From NCBI RefSeq assembly GCF_018966525.1, contig NZ_CP076607.1:248001-312000 (forward strand): a stretch of DNA of 64,000 bases, read 5' to 3'. The DNA is from Paenibacillus sophorae. GTDB taxonomy: Bacteria > Bacillota > Bacilli > Paenibacillales > Paenibacillaceae. The translations under genes were made by a program, and so were the position numbers. This document shows, piece by piece, positions 63,309 to 64,000 of this stretch. Under the pieces are notes generated by a model. It made no database searches. It was not told the origin of the DNA and worked only from the letters and a program-made list of their open reading frames with translations. The stretch's first letter is position 1; each line of letters starts with the position of its first letter.

Positions 63309-64000
63309 TTATCCAAGTACCCGGTAGTCTCTCCATTCCTCCGGCAATAGCCATACATACGGTGGCTGCAAAAAGCGGTCGTCGGCCAGCAGGATCACAC
63401 CGGTATCGCCTTCACTGCGAATGAGGCGCCCTCCTGCCTGCAGCACCTTACACATACCCGGATACACGTAGGCGTAATCAAATCCGTTCTTGCCCTGAGC
63501 GCCGAAATATTCCCTTAGCAGGTTGCGCTCCAGTCCAAGCTGGGGCAGTCCGACGCCGACAACCATCACACCGCCGAGCCGGTCTCCCGGCAAATCGACC
63601 CCTTCCGAGAAAATCCCGCCCAGCACGGCAAATCCCAGCAGCGTCTCCTCGTTGCCAAGGCGAAAAGCTCCAAGAAACCTCTCCCGTTCCTCTTCGCTCA
63701 TTCCGCTTCCCTGCACCAGCGTCCTGATCCCGGGCAATATGGCGGCAAAGGCATCGTATACTTTCTGCAAATACTGGTAAGACGGAAAAAAGACCAGATA
63801 GTTCCCTTTCCGGGCAACCATCGCCGCCAGCGCCTCCGAGAGCGGCCTAAGCGAATCGTCCCGGTCGCGAAACCGCGTCGACACCGGCAGTACGCCGACC
63901 TCCCACTGCTCTTTACGGAAGGGAGAAGGAATCGTGAGGCTGTAATCGTCCTCGCCCGCGCCGAGCATTTCCCGGTAATAATGGAGGGGCGACAGCGTCG
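63309..64000 (-). CDS. DinG/XPD-like ATP-dependent DNA helicase (C-terminal part)
   Basis: The gene runs off the right edge; 230 C-terminal residues are present. They hold the second motor domain: VFFPSYQYLQKVYDAF (motif IV region), GGIFSEGVDLPGDRLGGVM (motif V) and QAGGRLIRSEGDTGVILL (motif VI, with the two Arg). This is the Rad3/XPD/DinG arrangement. The N-terminal motifs and the Fe-S cysteines would lie outside the window. The ATG at 63968 is internal, not the start. Confidence 0.85.
   Translation of the reverse strand, partial: TLSPLHYYREMLGAGEDDYSLTIPSPFRKEQWEVGVLPVSTRFRDRDDSLRPLSEALAAMVARKGNYLVFFPSYQYLQKVYDAFAAILPGIRTLVQGSGMSEEERERFLGAFRLGNEETLLGFAVLGGIFSEGVDLPGDRLGGVMVVGVGLPQLGLERNLLREYFGAQGKNGFDYAYVYPGMCKVLQAGGRLIRSEGDTGVILLADDRFLQPPYVWLLPEEWRDYRVLG

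Overview
The window looks like chromosome from a GC-rich, spore-forming, low-GC-phylum Gram-positive of the Paenibacillus type. Evidence: strong AGGAGG ribosome sites and frequent TTG/GTG starts, a Spo0E-type phosphatase, a prfA-prmC-rodA order, a yjdF gene with its riboswitch, DUF2164, DUF3243 and PerR proteins, and many intrinsic terminators. No rRNA, tRNA, CRISPR array, transposase or phage gene was seen. About 56 genes are supported, most of them on the minus strand.

Layout. 0.1-6 kb: S66 carboxypeptidase, rodA, prmC, prfA, ychF. 6-14 kb: a gene-free stretch with short degenerate repeats, an S41 lipoprotein protease, an acetyltransferase, type 2 IPP isomerase, cardiolipin synthase, a gluconokinase-like kinase and a TorD-like chaperone. 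14.6-22.5 kb: moaA, a LysE exporter with a divergent MocR regulator, then a run of mobA, ABC exporter, response regulator and histidine kinase. 22.7-29.6 kb: an MFS transporter, glnS, small enzymes and a frameshifted MFS gene. 29.7-36.6 kb: a bis-MGD oxidoreductase, a FocA/NirC channel, an NADH oxidase and formate-tetrahydrofolate ligase. 37-45.8 kb: yjdF with riboswitch, a flavin monooxygenase, VanY-type carboxypeptidase, DEAD-box helicase, AarF kinase with a phasin-like partner, a ThuA-like protein and HemD. 45.8-55 kb: chemoreceptor, Fur/PerR regulator, diguanylate cyclase, Rieske oxidoreductase, SDR, heme monooxygenase and MMPL exporter. 55-64 kb: a MarR-controlled ABC exporter pair, Spo0E phosphatase, CidR-CidAB, a Gfo/Idh/MocA oxidoreductase and the C-terminal end of a DinG-like helicase.

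How it fits together. A scattered molybdenum theme runs from 13.7 to 31.8 kb: TorD-like chaperone, MoaA, MobA, a MOSC protein and a bis-MGD enzyme. Next to that enzyme sit focA and nox, whose upstream regions carry near-perfect TGTGA-N6-TCACA palindromes of the Fnr type. At focA one palindrome is centred exactly 41.5 bp upstream of the start predicted from a TACAAT box. With fhs beside them, this suggests an oxygen-responsive formate/redox neighbourhood; that is inference from sites and gene order.

The most unusual observations are a diverged 105-bp tandem duplication across the response-regulator/kinase junction (it adds 35 Arg-rich codons to the kinase in another frame), a cidA gene that runs 155 nt into cidB, paired MarR operators, the SD-sequestering fold of the yjdF leader, and an attenuator-like structure between an acetyltransferase and the S41 protease. 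Nothing here is clearly a whole undescribed system.
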